Shown piece by piece: positions 1 through 9,251 of a DNA stretch of 64,000 bases. The DNA lies in assembly GCA_015832175.1 (NCBI GenBank), contig WJXW01000002.1, forward strand, positions 1,922,001 to 1,986,000, given 5' to 3'. The DNA comes from Paraphaeosphaeria minitans (taxonomy: Eukaryota; Ascomycota; Dothideomycetes; Pleosporales; Didymosphaeriaceae). Numbering within the stretch: the first letter of the stretch is position 1; the number at the start of each line of letters is the position of its first letter. Made by a program: the position numbers and the translations under genes. The notes under the pieces are model-generated. The model was not told the origin of the DNA. It worked only from the letters and a program-made list of their open reading frames with translations, and made no database searches.

Positions 1-635
1 TCGTCCACGGCATCCTCGGTGATGCCATGATGCTTGGTAACATATGCGGCGGCATCTGTATCTTCTGAAGTCCTCCTGCTGAGGTTTGGTTGCAATATGG
101 GCGACGTGGTACGGCTGGGGACATTGCTTATAGACAGATATTTCTCGTCTTTGGGCGGCGGCGGAGGCGGCGACGGCGAGCGAACAGGTGCTTTGCCGGC
201 AGCCTTCTCAGATTCGGGGGGAGGTGCAGGTGCTCGCGGGGCCTCGGCTGGCTTGTCGCTGGTGGGTGCTGGTGCTGCTGCTGGTGCCTCTTCCGGGGGG
301 CCTGACGGCGGCTTTGCATCGTCCTCAGCGACACGGGTGGGCGCTTTCGCAGGTTCGGTATTCTGCTTCGTCTCCTCAGTCGCTTCCTCTCCGGAATCCT
401 TGCTGGACACTCCTAGGACCCCCGCATATGGCGCTCGTGTTGGTGCCTGTCCCGCATCGTTGCTGGCTTCCTCCTCCACTGGTTCCTCGCTCATGGGCGC
501 ATTCGGCTCTTCTTTCTCCGTTGTTATCGGCAAACAAGCCTCTTTAGCCCCCTGCGTCAGGTCCTCTCCTGGTTTCTGCTCACGGGTGCTTTCCTGAGCT
601 TCATCGAGGTGCGGCGCTTGGTCGGTGGAAGACAT
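1..635 (-). CDS. Uncharacterised Pro/Ala/Glu-rich protein, cut by the left window edge
   Basis: Reading the minus strand from an ATG at 635-633 gives an open frame that runs without a stop to base 1, so about 211 N-terminal residues are visible and the C-terminus is missing. The first 60 residues are acidic and Gln/Glu-rich. They are followed by Ala-Pro runs (around residues 115-135) and a poly-proline patch (around 160-165), and then a less biased stretch with SISN and NLSRR motifs that may be the beginning of an ordered or phosphorylated region. I recognise no domain. The gene is divergent from the asparagine-synthetase-domain gene with 321 bp between the two ATGs. The opposite strand is also open over most of this interval, but its protein is pure low complexity and lacks a convincing start, so the minus strand is preferred. 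Confidence 0.6.
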   Translation of the reverse strand, partial: MSSTDQAPHLDEAQESTREQKPGEDLTQGAKEACLPITTEKEEPNAPMSEEPVEEEASNDAGQAPTRAPYAGVLGVSSKDSGEEATEETKQNTEPAKAPTRVAEDDAKPPSGPPEEAPAAAPAPTSDKPAEAPRAPAPPPESEKAAGKAPVRSPSPPPPPPKDEKYLSISNVPSRTTSPILQPNLSRRTSEDTDAAAYVTKHHGITEDAVD

Positions 636-956
636 GAACCGGCGGTCGGCTGCGTGAGCGGGGACGGCGGTGCGGGTTTATGAGTCGTCCATGGACCATG
701 GACATGTGATAAGACTGCGGAAGGATGTGCGCTTGGCCAAGGGGCTGCTCGCGGTGTGAGTGACTGGTTATGCTCGCGGTGTGTCTGGCTGGGGATGCTG
801 CGCTGTCACTGCAACACATGAGCTGCCGCTGCCCTGCCGCGTGCTTGAGTCCATCGATCGGCGTTTGGAACCTCCGCCGCTAACTAACGCCGCTAACTAA
901 CGCCGCCCACTCCAGCCTCAACACCAAGCCCTGCATCGCCAGTCCCTTCCCCGGTC
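636..956. other. Divergent intergenic promoter region
   Basis: This 321-bp gap lies between the ATGs of two divergent genes and should hold both promoters. An 11-12 bp direct repeat (CGCCGCTAACTAA, twice in tandem near 878-905) sits just before the asparagine-synthetase-domain gene. No TATA box or gene is evident. Confidence 0.5.
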
Positions 957-2715
957 ATGTGCGGCATCTTCTTCTCGCTTTGTCGCGCCCGTTCCATACA
1001 ACCAGACCCGGGAACTGCTCGCCTACTAAGAAACCGCGGCCCGGACAGCGTCGGCACCCATCAGGTGCGCGTGCACGCTCATGACGACGTCTACTATGAA
1101 GCTACCTTCGTCTCGACAGTGCTCTCGCTGAGAGGCACTGCTATCACCGGACAACCTCTGATTGACGACGCATCGGGCTCGGCACTCTGCTGGAACGGCG
1201 AGGCCTGGAAGTTCGCGGGTCAGCCTGTTACCGGCAGCGACTCGCAGCTCCTCTTCCAGAACCTCCTTCAGGCATGCACAACACGCTCTAACGGACAAAG
1301 AGAGAGAGAACTTGCGCAAAGACAGACAGTCAACGCTCTGCTCTCAATTGGAGGGCCCTATGCTTTTGTGTTCTATGATGCGAGAAATCGGTACCTGTAT
1401 CATGGCCGCGACTGCCTCGGACGACGCTCGCTCCTCAAAAAACATAGCTCGGACGACCATTTGATCATCTCGAGCGTCTGCGACAACACCACGGGGGACA
1501 ACTGGGCCGAAATAGAAGCTGATGGCATACACGTAGTTGACCTCTCGCAGCTGCCAGGTCATGGTCCACTCCCCATTTCGCATGTACCTCACTGTCGTCA
1601 GTGCACGCATGCCGACCAGCTCCACTTTGTAGGTAAGTCCCTGCTGCCCAAGTGCGTACTAAGATCCTCAGAATGTTCCGTTTCCCCAAATGAACGACAC
1701 AATACCTACTTCAGGTTTTGGTGTTCGCCCAACCCTTCAGACTGTCAACCAGCTACAAGCATCTCTCAGCAGCTCGCTTGCGCTGCGAGTGCAGCACGTA
1801 AGAGAAGCAAAAGACTTAGCAAAAAATGGACATCAATCAACAGACGAAGCTAGAGTCGCCATACTTTTTTCGGGAGGTCTTGATTGCACCTTGTTGGCCA
1901 GATTGGCTCACGAACTGATACCTCGTGAACAAGGCATCGATCTACTGAATGTAGCTTTTGAGAACCCGCGCATCCACAGCAAACTCGCACCGAACGAGTC
2001 GCCGTATGAGCTATGTCCGGATCGGATCACGGGTAGAACATCACATGCCGAGCTGACCCAGGTCTGCCCCGGTCGTACCTGGCGCTTCGTGGAAGTCAAT
2101 GTTCCCTACAGCCAGACCCTAGCCCACCGAACCAAAGTCATGGCTCTGATGCATCCACACAACACCGAGATGGATCTTTCCATCTCTTATGCACTGTACT
2201 TCGCGTCACGCGGATCCGGCTTTGTACGTGACACGCAGGACACGACCGCACCATACAGCACCCCCGCTCACGTGCTTCTGTCTGGACTGGGTGCCGATGA
2301 GCTTTTTGGGGGCTATGGGCGCCATGCTGTCGCGTTTGCTCACGAAGGGTATGCGAGCTTGATAAGTGAGCTGACTCTTGACTTCGATCGCATCGGAAAG
2401 CGCAACCTTGGGCGCGATGACCGCGTGATCAGCGACTCGGGGAGAGAAGTTCGCTTTCCCTATCTTGATGAGGCATTCGTCTCTTTCGTACTCTGTTTAC
2501 CTGTCACCTCGAAGTGCGACTTCGCCGTACCGCAAGACAAAGACTCCGAAGACCCGGGCACATTCTTGGAGCCTGGGAAGCGGGCACTGAGGATGCTCGC
2601 ATGGCATCTCGGCATGAAGGGTGTGGCTGCGGAGAAGAAGCGCGCCATCCAGTTTGGCTCTAGAACGGCCAAGATGGAGACCGGCAAGACGAAGGGAACG
2701 CAGGTGTTAACATAG
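957..2715 (+). CDS. ASNSD1: Asparagine synthetase domain-containing protein (ASNSD1 / YML096W family)
   Basis: Two exons, 957-1632 and 1715-2715, give 558 residues. The intron (1633-1714, GTAAGT..CAG, 82 bp) moves the frame by exactly the amount needed to join the two halves. The protein begins MCGI, placing Cys2 as the class-II glutamine amidotransferase nucleophile, followed by an RNRGPDS motif typical of the glutaminase domain. The second exon carries the asparagine-synthase ATP-binding loop SGGLD (about residues 278-282) and the signature LSGLGADELFGG (about 415-427). This order and length match the ASNSD1-like family of eukaryotes rather than the true asparagine synthetases. The family's substrate is not established, so asparagine synthesis should not be assumed. 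The site probably acts in the cytosol, as no targeting signal is seen. Confidence 0.9.
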
Positions 2716-3144
2716 ACCTTGAATGAACCTGAGCGCAAGTCTGGTAAGTCGATTTTTTTTCCTTATCTGAGGTGGCTATGATTAGACGTAGTTGGGCCAA
2801 ATGGGGGAGATACCCGGACACTGCTTGTACTTCTACACTACATGTACTCTGTAAGCCCGCGGTGTCGCTGATCTCTGACAAAAGGCAAGTCTGAGCCTCG
2901 AAAGAATTTCATCAATTTGCAGCGTGCTTTTTCAAGAGGATTAGCTGACATCTTCTCAAGAGTTGGGCTGGTGAAGCTCTAATATTCACACGTGTCGTCG
3001 CTGTACTTCGCGCTCGATGAGCCCCTTGGAACCGTTTTACGTAGCCTCTATCACTGTCGAACAACTGAAAAACGAAAATGTCCTTCTACCATCCCCAACA
3101 ATATTGACTATCCTGATCGCCAGCGACAAGCCACTGTTACATGC
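2716..3144. other. Intergenic, convergent 3' ends
   Basis: This 429-bp gap separates the stop codons of two convergent genes. It contains short T-runs (near 2752-2762) and otherwise nothing I can assign. Confidence 0.5.
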
Positions 3145-3966
3145 TCACATGTTACCTCGCGCTTCAAAGGGTCCCTGCGTCTGGGACTCATCCCCATCCT
3201 CGTCCCCCTTCATAACCCTTCCATCATCAAACAACGATGCTGTCCCGAACCCCCGATTGTCACGCTCGTTTCTCGCCGTCCACCCATTCCTCAATTCGTC
3301 CGCGCTGAGATAGATTACCTCAGGCGCCGCTCCCCGCGTATAGCTCACCAGCAAATTTTCCTCCAGCTTCGGCACCAGCTCCCCTTCCCCTCTCCTCCTC
3401 TGCGTCATCCCAAAAAACTCCCTCACTCCCTCCGCCACTGCATCCCCCACATATTTCGTCCCCACCACCCCACTCACCGGACACACCATTCGCAATCCCG
3501 TCCGCATCTCCTTCGTCCGCACCCCCCAGCATCCTTTCCATTGCGCATCGCCCAGAAACTCCTTTGTGATCATTACTACCGCGCGGTAGCACGCGTTTCC
3601 CACCTCGTAGTTTTCCAACTCTTGCTCGCGATCGCCGCCATCATCAGGCTGCGGCTCGAGATTAAAGTGCGCGATGAAGCATCTGTTAGGGGTCAGGGGG
3701 ACATATAGCCCAAGACACGTGTTGCAGGCTGTGGTGCCTATTACGGTGGGAAGAGTGAGAGCGAAAGTGCCGCCGGCACCCTGGGGGATGTTTCTGAAGT
3801 CCTTTTTTCTGGCGCGGCGTTTGGTTACCTTCGTGGGCTTTGGTTTGGTCTTCGATGGGCCTGGTTCTGCAGGGGCTTTTGTCGGCTTGGCTGGCTTTTT
3901 GGGGTTCGGGGCTGGGACGCTCGAGGGCCCAGCTTGTGTGGCTTGAGACCGTGTTTTGGGGGCCAT
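3145..3966 (-). CDS. Uncharacterised protein with basic, Pro/Lys-rich N-terminus
   Basis: A single uninterrupted minus-strand frame. Two in-frame ATGs are available, at 4041 (298 residues) and 3966 (273 residues). The second is chosen because its context (ACCATGG) is much stronger and the extra 25 residues are unremarkable. The first 70 residues are Lys/Pro-rich with KPTK repeats and an RRARKK cluster that could serve as a nuclear localisation signal (inference). The remainder (about 80-273) looks folded: it has several Cys residues including a CNTC motif, aromatic residues and a hydrophobic pattern, ending in an acidic Asp/Glu/Gly tail. I recognise no family. It is convergent with the preceding gene and borders the transposon-rich island on its upstream side. 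Confidence 0.65.
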   Translation of the reverse strand: MAPKTRSQATQAGPSSVPAPNPKKPAKPTKAPAEPGPSKTKPKPTKVTKRRARKKDFRNIPQGAGGTFALTLPTVIGTTACNTCLGLYVPLTPNRCFIAHFNLEPQPDDGGDREQELENYEVGNACYRAVVMITKEFLGDAQWKGCWGVRTKEMRTGLRMVCPVSGVVGTKYVGDAVAEGVREFFGMTQRRRGEGELVPKLEENLLVSYTRGAAPEVIYLSADELRNGWTARNERDNRGFGTASLFDDGRVMKGDEDGDESQTQGPFEARGNM

Positions 3967-6418
3967 GGTTAGAAGGTTAGCGACTGGCTGGTTGTCTAGA
4001 GAAGAATTGGATGGGTTGGGTTTCACGATGGGGCATGACATGTTTGGGCATTGTATACTGAGTTCTTGGGGGTGTTATACAGTGACAATGGCCTTGTGTT
4101 CTATGTATAGGCTCTTTGACGACGTTATGGTATTGAAACAAGCGTTGTTATCCCGAAAGAAGGCGGGTGCGCAAACAAAGCCACAAGTGGTCAGTGATCG
4201 AAAAGACCTCTGATGTTGCGAATACCCGTTATTCTCGTTGTGAATCCCCCCGCCTTGGATAGCCAAGTCCTGTCTCCAAGCATCTTTGTCTGCCTTGGTA
4301 ATATCCATCTTGCTGTCAAAAAAAACGCGATCGTGCCAAACATGCTAGATCTGAGTACACATGACGATGCTAAGGGCGGTAAAAAAAACCTAGATCAAGG
4401 TGTCAGGTGCGGAGCGTGTAGATGTCTTGAACTTTAGCTGATAGCTTTCTCGGTAGTACAGGGTTGGAGGTGGCATCTTAGATCAGTGTACCCAACCTTA
4501 AGCAAGTCCAGTGCGACTCTGCCGCCGAAGTATCCCATCTCTCGTTTTGCTGCAAAGAGTAATGTGATACCAGGATCTCCCGGTCTTGCAAGCCAAAAGC
4601 GTGCATATTTGGTTGCGAAGGGTTCAAACGTGTCGACGAAATATGTTTCGGCGTCGTGCTGTCGATATCTGGGAAGCCTCGACTCACTGACTTTTCCATT
4701 TCAAGGCCATCAAAATGCTCATCTATCAATCCGTATGAAAAGATGTTGGCATATGAGATCCACGGGTAGGGCCTATTGGCCCTACAGGACGATCGCCTAA
4801 GAGGTGATCACATAACTAAAACGAGCTTCCCACTCAGCTTACTACTTCCTTATGTAAATTAGGTCTATATAAGACGCACCTCTGAACAGGCTTCTCCTGT
4901 TCAGTGACAATACAGTTGATCACCCTAAGCAGTACCTTCAGCTCACCTCCACAAAAGATACTGTCCTTGCACCTATACTTAAAGATTCCAGGGTACTTGG
5001 CAACTAAAAACTTATGCTAATTCTTCCTCTCGCAGTGTTCGGTAAGACCCCAGAACATTAGTTGGCCTTTAATAAGAGTCTTGTAGGGACTGCTTCAAAG
5101 TCGCTCCGCTAATTTTAGTATTTGATTTTCCCTCAAATCAAGCCCAGGCCTATAAAGGATAATACAGGTCCCAGTTCGCTTCCGCCGAATCCCCGGCTGA
5201 TCAGAGCAGGCATCGAAAGAGCAATCTAACTTTCCATATTCCAGCCATCAGCTCATTTTCGATTCTCTCGCCATCCTGGTACTTATGCCGAGGAAAGGAG
5301 GGATTTCATCTGTTAGGATGGTTAAATCCTTAGAAGTGTATCCCGACGAGAACTTTTTCCGGTAGTAAAAAAAAGCTCCCGTTCTAATTTCTGTATCTTG
5401 CTGGTCTATTCCGGATGGGAGTTGTCAATGTTGCCCAGAACTCCTCGTTATCAATCACAGGTTTCACGAATCTATAACCCTAGCCTTTTACAAAGCAATA
5501 TTTTCCCTTTTAGACTCGCTTCTGAGCCATCTCCATAAGCAGTTCCAGTACAGCATGTTGGGACCAGAAAGAAGTACTCGCATGCTACGTAGTTGCTCTT
5601 GGAAAGTTCATGCTTGTGATGTTACTTGACCGGGATTAAGAAATTGCTTATCTTAGGCGACAGGGAGTACAAGATTGTAGAAGAGTTTCTTAGGGTTAGG
5701 TTCCACCTAATTACAAGATGGTTGGTCCCAGCGCAGCCCCTGGCGGTGCATTTTAAGCAGATGCATGGGAATCTTTGTGCGCGTTGTAGCGTGCCCGCTT
5801 CTAGGACGGAAAATTCCCTTCTGTGCAATTTTTTTTTGAGTTCACCGCGGATAGCGTCAATATGGCATCGCCGTAAACGATTGCCGTTGCGCAGTTTCTC
5901 TTTACCAATCATCATTATCATCTTGCACGATACACCGCGAATTGATACACATAGACTGAATCCTAATGCTCGCGTCGCAACAATCGCATCCCGTAGAGTT
6001 GCAGGTAGAAAATCGAATCGTATTGCTTTCTTGTCATCTGGCGATGTCGTCATTGACGTGAGAACGTTTCGAGCAAAGCCTCAATAATAGGAAAGTGCAG
6101 TGCTTGGAGACGGTAATTCAAGGTAGCGTGCACACTGCGAACAGAGGTATTCACCGGAGATGCTGTGGGGATTTGCTATTTCCGCTTTTCCAGGAAGAAG
6201 TGCACCAAAAGTGTGAATAATTTCGCGAAAATATGGATCATCTGGACTACCCAAGGGTATAAAAATGCGTTTGAAGATGCTAGGATGCTTGGTGATTCTA
6301 AAATAGGTGGCCCGAAGCACGTGAGGCGGGAAGATTGCCGTGTGTGCTATTGTCAAAGGGCAAGGTTATTCATGTATTCACTGTATTGTTGGTGATGTGC
6401 TCATCCTAGGTGGAGTAG
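3967..6418. other. Gene-poor, A/T-richer flank of the repeat island
   Basis: Apart from the solo LTR at 4744-4953 I see no supportable gene in this stretch. Short open frames exist on both strands around 4480-4800 and 5620-6360, but they overlap each other, mostly begin at non-ATG codons and have no recognisable composition. The sequence has frequent TAA/TAG/TGA in all frames, as expected of old repeats decayed by C-to-T change, although I cannot identify the parent elements. Confidence 0.5.
4744..4953 (+). mobile_element. Solo LTR, copy 1 (copia-type borders), 5-bp target duplication AAAGA
   Basis: A 210-bp element begins TGTTGG and ends CCACA, the TG..CA borders of retrotransposon long terminal repeats. 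It is flanked on the left (4739-4743) and right (4954-4958) by the identical pentamer AAAGA, a perfect target-site duplication. Inside are a TATATAA box (4866-4872) and a GAACAGG..CCTGTTC inverted repeat a little downstream, as expected for an LTR promoter. A second copy lies at 9043-9251 on the opposite strand with roughly 85% identity by eye. No primer-binding site, gag or pol follows, and the duplication directly abuts both ends. This is therefore a solo LTR left by LTR-LTR recombination, not the end of a full element. Assignment to Ty1/copia rather than gypsy rests on the TGTTGG start only. Confidence 0.85.
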
Positions 6419-7045
6419 CTAAGGTATGCCTCTGTCAGGACCAGGGCCTCTAACAGCTATTAAGCGTTGTGCCACCAATCTTTGATTGATATCTCTTGGT
6501 CGAACGTTAATATCCGTTTGTAAAGACAATAGAGCAATGTGCTGAAGAAGAAAACCTATGATTGACTCGTTGCTTTTCAATAAAGCAAGATCAAGCATTA
6601 TCCGACCGCTAGGGGCTACTAGGTCGAGTCTTGCGCTAGCATCTATCAATGTTCTAGGCAGTTCTACGTTACCATCACTAATCGATTGATTTAAAAGACT
6701 GATTCCGACGATTTGTGTTTCTCTGCGATGGTATTCAACTTGTACGAGTCGTGCTTCGGTCATCGAATTGACATCGGCCCTTTTATCGAGCAGAAAGTTA
6801 ATTCGTTACAAGTTAACAGTTCTCTATCAATCAGTATATAAAGCCTGGTGAAGTGGATCCCTCCTAAGTGCATTTACTTGCTTGACGTCCACTCCGTGCT
6901 GCAGCTGAAACGGTGCATCATCGAAATATTCCCCATTCAACCTTTTGTTAAAGAGTGTATTGAAATTTCCCCAACAGGACGCGTCTGGTGGTCTAAAAAC
7001 GGTTAAGATCCAGCCACTCGAAGTAGAACAATCTTCCAGATGGTG
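6419..7045 (-). pseudogene. Ankyrin-repeat protein pseudogene
   Basis: One minus-strand frame read from about 7045 down to the stop at 6419 gives some 200 residues with ankyrin-repeat spacing. Recognisable pieces are FQLQHGVDV..VNAL, then PLHQAL, LLDKRADVN, and SISDGNVELPRTLIDASARLD followed by LDLALLKSNESIIGFLLQH. The frame is broken by three in-frame stops: TGA and TAG at 6827-6829 and 6824-6826, and TAA at 6806-6808. Another TAG lies just upstream of 7045. Only 114 residues remain downstream of the first usable ATG (6763). The stops are what C-to-T decay would make of CGA, CAG or CAA codons, suggesting repeat-induced point mutation or simple neutral decay. It probably derives from a large ankyrin family gene common in filamentous fungi. 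No functional product is expected. Confidence 0.75.
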
Positions 7046-7435
7046 CTGACCCTATTTATTTGACATTCAGATCCAGACCTTCGTCCAAGGCCTTGTTGAT
7101 GGCTTCGAGATCGCAAGGAGACCGTGCTACCGAGGCTACCCAGTCCCCTCCGGTGCCCCAATTAGGTTCATATGAGGCCGGTTCCCGCGAATTTCCATAT
7201 TGCATCATGTCTGCTCTTCAGAAGACGCATGAATGCATTTGTGGTATCAAAAACTGGATCTGATCTAGCGCCGTGTTCTTCGGCTGCAACTGCCCCTCAG
7301 GAGCCGACATCGGCTCCGTTTTCACTGGCGAGAACCGCACCGCGGCCAACCAACCAAGTGGGATGTATTCACGTCTTATCAGCAGAAGAAAGAAGCCTTA
7401 GCACTCACCTTTCATCGCACACCCTCACCGCCGCA
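7046..7435. other. Intergenic, upstream of DUF4202 gene
   Basis: About 390 bp between the ankyrin relic and the next intact gene. The open frame of that gene extends upstream to 7172, but without a better ATG. I see no other feature. Confidence 0.5.
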
Positions 7436-8071
7436 ATGTCCTACGAAAAAGCCCTCGCGGCAATCGACGCCGCGCACGCGCAAGACCCGAACAAAATCAC
7501 TGTCGCTGGCAAAGAAGTACCCTACGAGCTGCACTACGCCGAAAAGTGCACGTCGTACCTCGATAAGCGCAGCCCTGATGCATCAGAGGCCTTGCGTCTC
7601 GCAATTCGCGCACAGCACTTCCGACGCTGGGAGGTCCCGCGAAATACATACCCCATGACTCGGGTGGGCTATCATACTTGGCGCACGTATCTCAAGAAAA
7701 GGCAGGCGGAACTAGTCATATCTATACTGGATGAATGCTATGGGCCGTCTGCGGCCAAGCGTGACGAGCACATGGCGTTCCTAAGCAGGGTCGGTAGCTT
7801 GATAAGGAAGGAGGGATTAAAAGAAGGCGATGAAGAGGCTGGCGTTCTGGAAGACATAGCCTGCCTTGTCTTTCTAGACGATCAATTCGACAAGTACGCG
7901 AAGCTGTGGGACGAAGGCGAGAAAGGAGAAGGTGGACTAGATGAAGAGAAGGTTCTGGGCATACTGAGGAAGACATGGGCGAAGATGACGGAGAAAGGCC
8001 ATGAACTGGCACTACAAATTCCCATGGAGGGGCGGCCGAAGGAATTGATTCAAAAAGCTTTGGCTGGATGA
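7436..8071 (+). CDS. DUF4202 family protein
   Basis: A single exon encoding 211 residues from the ATG at 7436, preceded by a C/A-rich leader (CGCCGCAATG). It opens with AIDAAHAQDPN, carries PYELHYAEKCTSYL, then a hydrophilic QHFRRWEVPR segment and a TRVGYHTWR motif. It ends in a region rich in Leu and charged residues that includes VFLDDQFDKY. This succession is what I know from the DUF4202 family (bacteria and fungi, often labelled glutamyl-tRNA synthetase-like, a label without biochemical support). No signal peptide or membrane segment is seen, so a cytosolic location is inferred. The gene is intact although it lies within the repeat island between an ankyrin relic and a solo LTR. Confidence 0.75.
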   Translation: MSYEKALAAIDAAHAQDPNKITVAGKEVPYELHYAEKCTSYLDKRSPDASEALRLAIRAQHFRRWEVPRNTYPMTRVGYHTWRTYLKKRQAELVISILDECYGPSAAKRDEHMAFLSRVGSLIRKEGLKEGDEEAGVLEDIACLVFLDDQFDKYAKLWDEGEKGEGGLDEEKVLGILRKTWAKMTEKGHELALQIPMEGRPKELIQKALAG

Positions 8072-8217
8072 AGATTGGTTGGTTTGAGATAAATTGGACT
8101 ATGCTATATCACTACGCCGGAGCAGAGTGGGTATCTTTCGAATTCTGGCAAAGGGAAAACTGCGGTCGTCGTCGTAGTCGTCGTCGTCGTTGACGTCGCG
8201 GTAGTGGGGAAACGCGT

Positions 8218-8430
8218 CTATGCGCCGCCCTCACGTTTCGCATACTCCTCCTCCATGCGCTCCTCGTACAGCCTCTCGGCTTGCATCTCAGCTTCGGTCT
8301 TTTCAGTGTGAGTAGCCGAGGCTACGCTTTGGGTGGAGGACTTCTCGACATCTTGAGTGGTCTGCGAAGAGACTGAGGATGTGCTCTTGTCGCTGGAGCT
8401 GTCGGTTGTGGAGGCCAGAGGCACAGGCAT
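8218..8430 (-). CDS. Small uncharacterised Ser/Thr-rich protein with charged helical C-terminus
   Basis: A minus-strand frame of 70 codons from the ATG at 8430. The first 45 residues are Ser/Thr-rich and probably disordered. The last 25 (EMQAERLYEERMEEEYAKREGGA region) form an obvious charged amphipathic helix ending at the stop. Such a conserved charged C-terminus after a Ser/Thr linker is typical of short, widely shared fungal proteins of unknown role. The frame stays open upstream to 8454 through a GTG, and a CCAG just before the ATG could be an acceptor for an upstream exon, so the N-terminus may be incomplete. It is convergent with the DUF4202 gene 147 bp away. Confidence 0.5.
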   Translation of the reverse strand: MPVPLASTTDSSSDKSTSSVSSQTTQDVEKSSTQSVASATHTEKTEAEMQAERLYEERMEEEYAKREGGA

Positions 8431-9042
8431 TCTGGATGTGTTTGACGCGTACACTTTGGGTTATGGACGGGAAAAGGTATCAGAAGTTGTGTCTTGTATA
8501 GTGGTAGAAGTTGCAGTGTATCGGAGGATCACGTTGAGGACTGTGGCTTTAAAGGCAAATGCTAGTTACGTCATTGTGGCGGTGCAAACGTGGCTGGAAG
8601 CTTCCCTCAGTTGACTCGCCGAGGTATTCTCTCCCTCCTAGACTAGAAGGTGGCAAGAATCGCAAGCTTCTGTCGACGCTATTCGATCTCGTTCTCCGTC
8701 TTGATCGGTGCGACGCAATATCTTCTGCTTGGCGATCCTTACCATTGAGCTGCTCCGGTTCAACAATGGCTGGACTCTCAATTCCCTTTACCCCTGAGTC
8801 ATCGATGCATTCTACCCATGCAATTTCCCGATATTGTATGGCTATTGAGGATTAGTAAGATACGGGAGTAGTCTGGTACTTGTGTGAGCAGCAACAGAGG
8901 AACTTTCCGAAATCGTCTCCATCCTTACTAATTAAGATGAAAGATACGAGAGCACGTACAGCAGAGGTACCATTCGCTAGCAGTAGATTGCGAGCCAGGG
9001 TGATGGTGTGTCAAACTTTTCAACGTCACTCATATTACATAT

Positions 9043-9251
9043 TATGGAGGTGAGCTAGAAGATACTGCATAGGGTGATCAACTGTATTGTCACTGAACAG
9101 GAGAAGTCTGTTCAGAAGTTCGTCTATATAGCCTTAGGTTACATAAGAGGGTAGTAAGCTGAGTGGGAAGCTCGTCTCAGTTATGTGATCACTTCTTGGG
9201 TGATCGTCCTGTAGGGCCTACAGGCCCTCCACGTGTATCTCATACGCCACA
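9043..9251 (-). mobile_element. Solo LTR, copy 2, 5-bp target duplication CATAT
   Basis: On the minus strand this 209-bp element starts TGTGGCG and ends CCTCCATA. It aligns along its whole length with the copy at 4744-4953. Nearly identical blocks include the GGGCC..GGCCC palindrome, GACGATC, TGATCACATAACT, CTTCCCACTCAGCTTACTAC, the CTATATA box and CTGTTCAGTGACAATACAG. It is flanked by the perfect pentamer CATAT at 9038-9042 and 9252-9256. The terminal CA has become TA, and many differences from copy 1 are transitions. Its target duplication differs from that of copy 1 and its orientation is opposite, so the two are independent insertions, not the two ends of one element. Confidence 0.85.

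Noticed and set aside
1633..1671. Shorter 39-bp intron in the asparagine-synthetase-domain gene
   Set aside because: Length is below the usual minimum and it would leave the frame unchanged, so it could not join the two halves; the 82-bp intron does.
3145..3708. Plus-strand 238-residue Pro/Arg/His-rich frame antisense to the basic uncharacterised protein
   Set aside because: Composition is that of the reverse complement of a normal coding strand, and its start is not an ATG.
4744..9251. The two LTRs as the ends of one complete retrotransposon
   Set aside because: They are in opposite orientation, have different target duplications (AAAGA and CATAT), and no gag or pol lies between them; an intact DUF4202 gene does.
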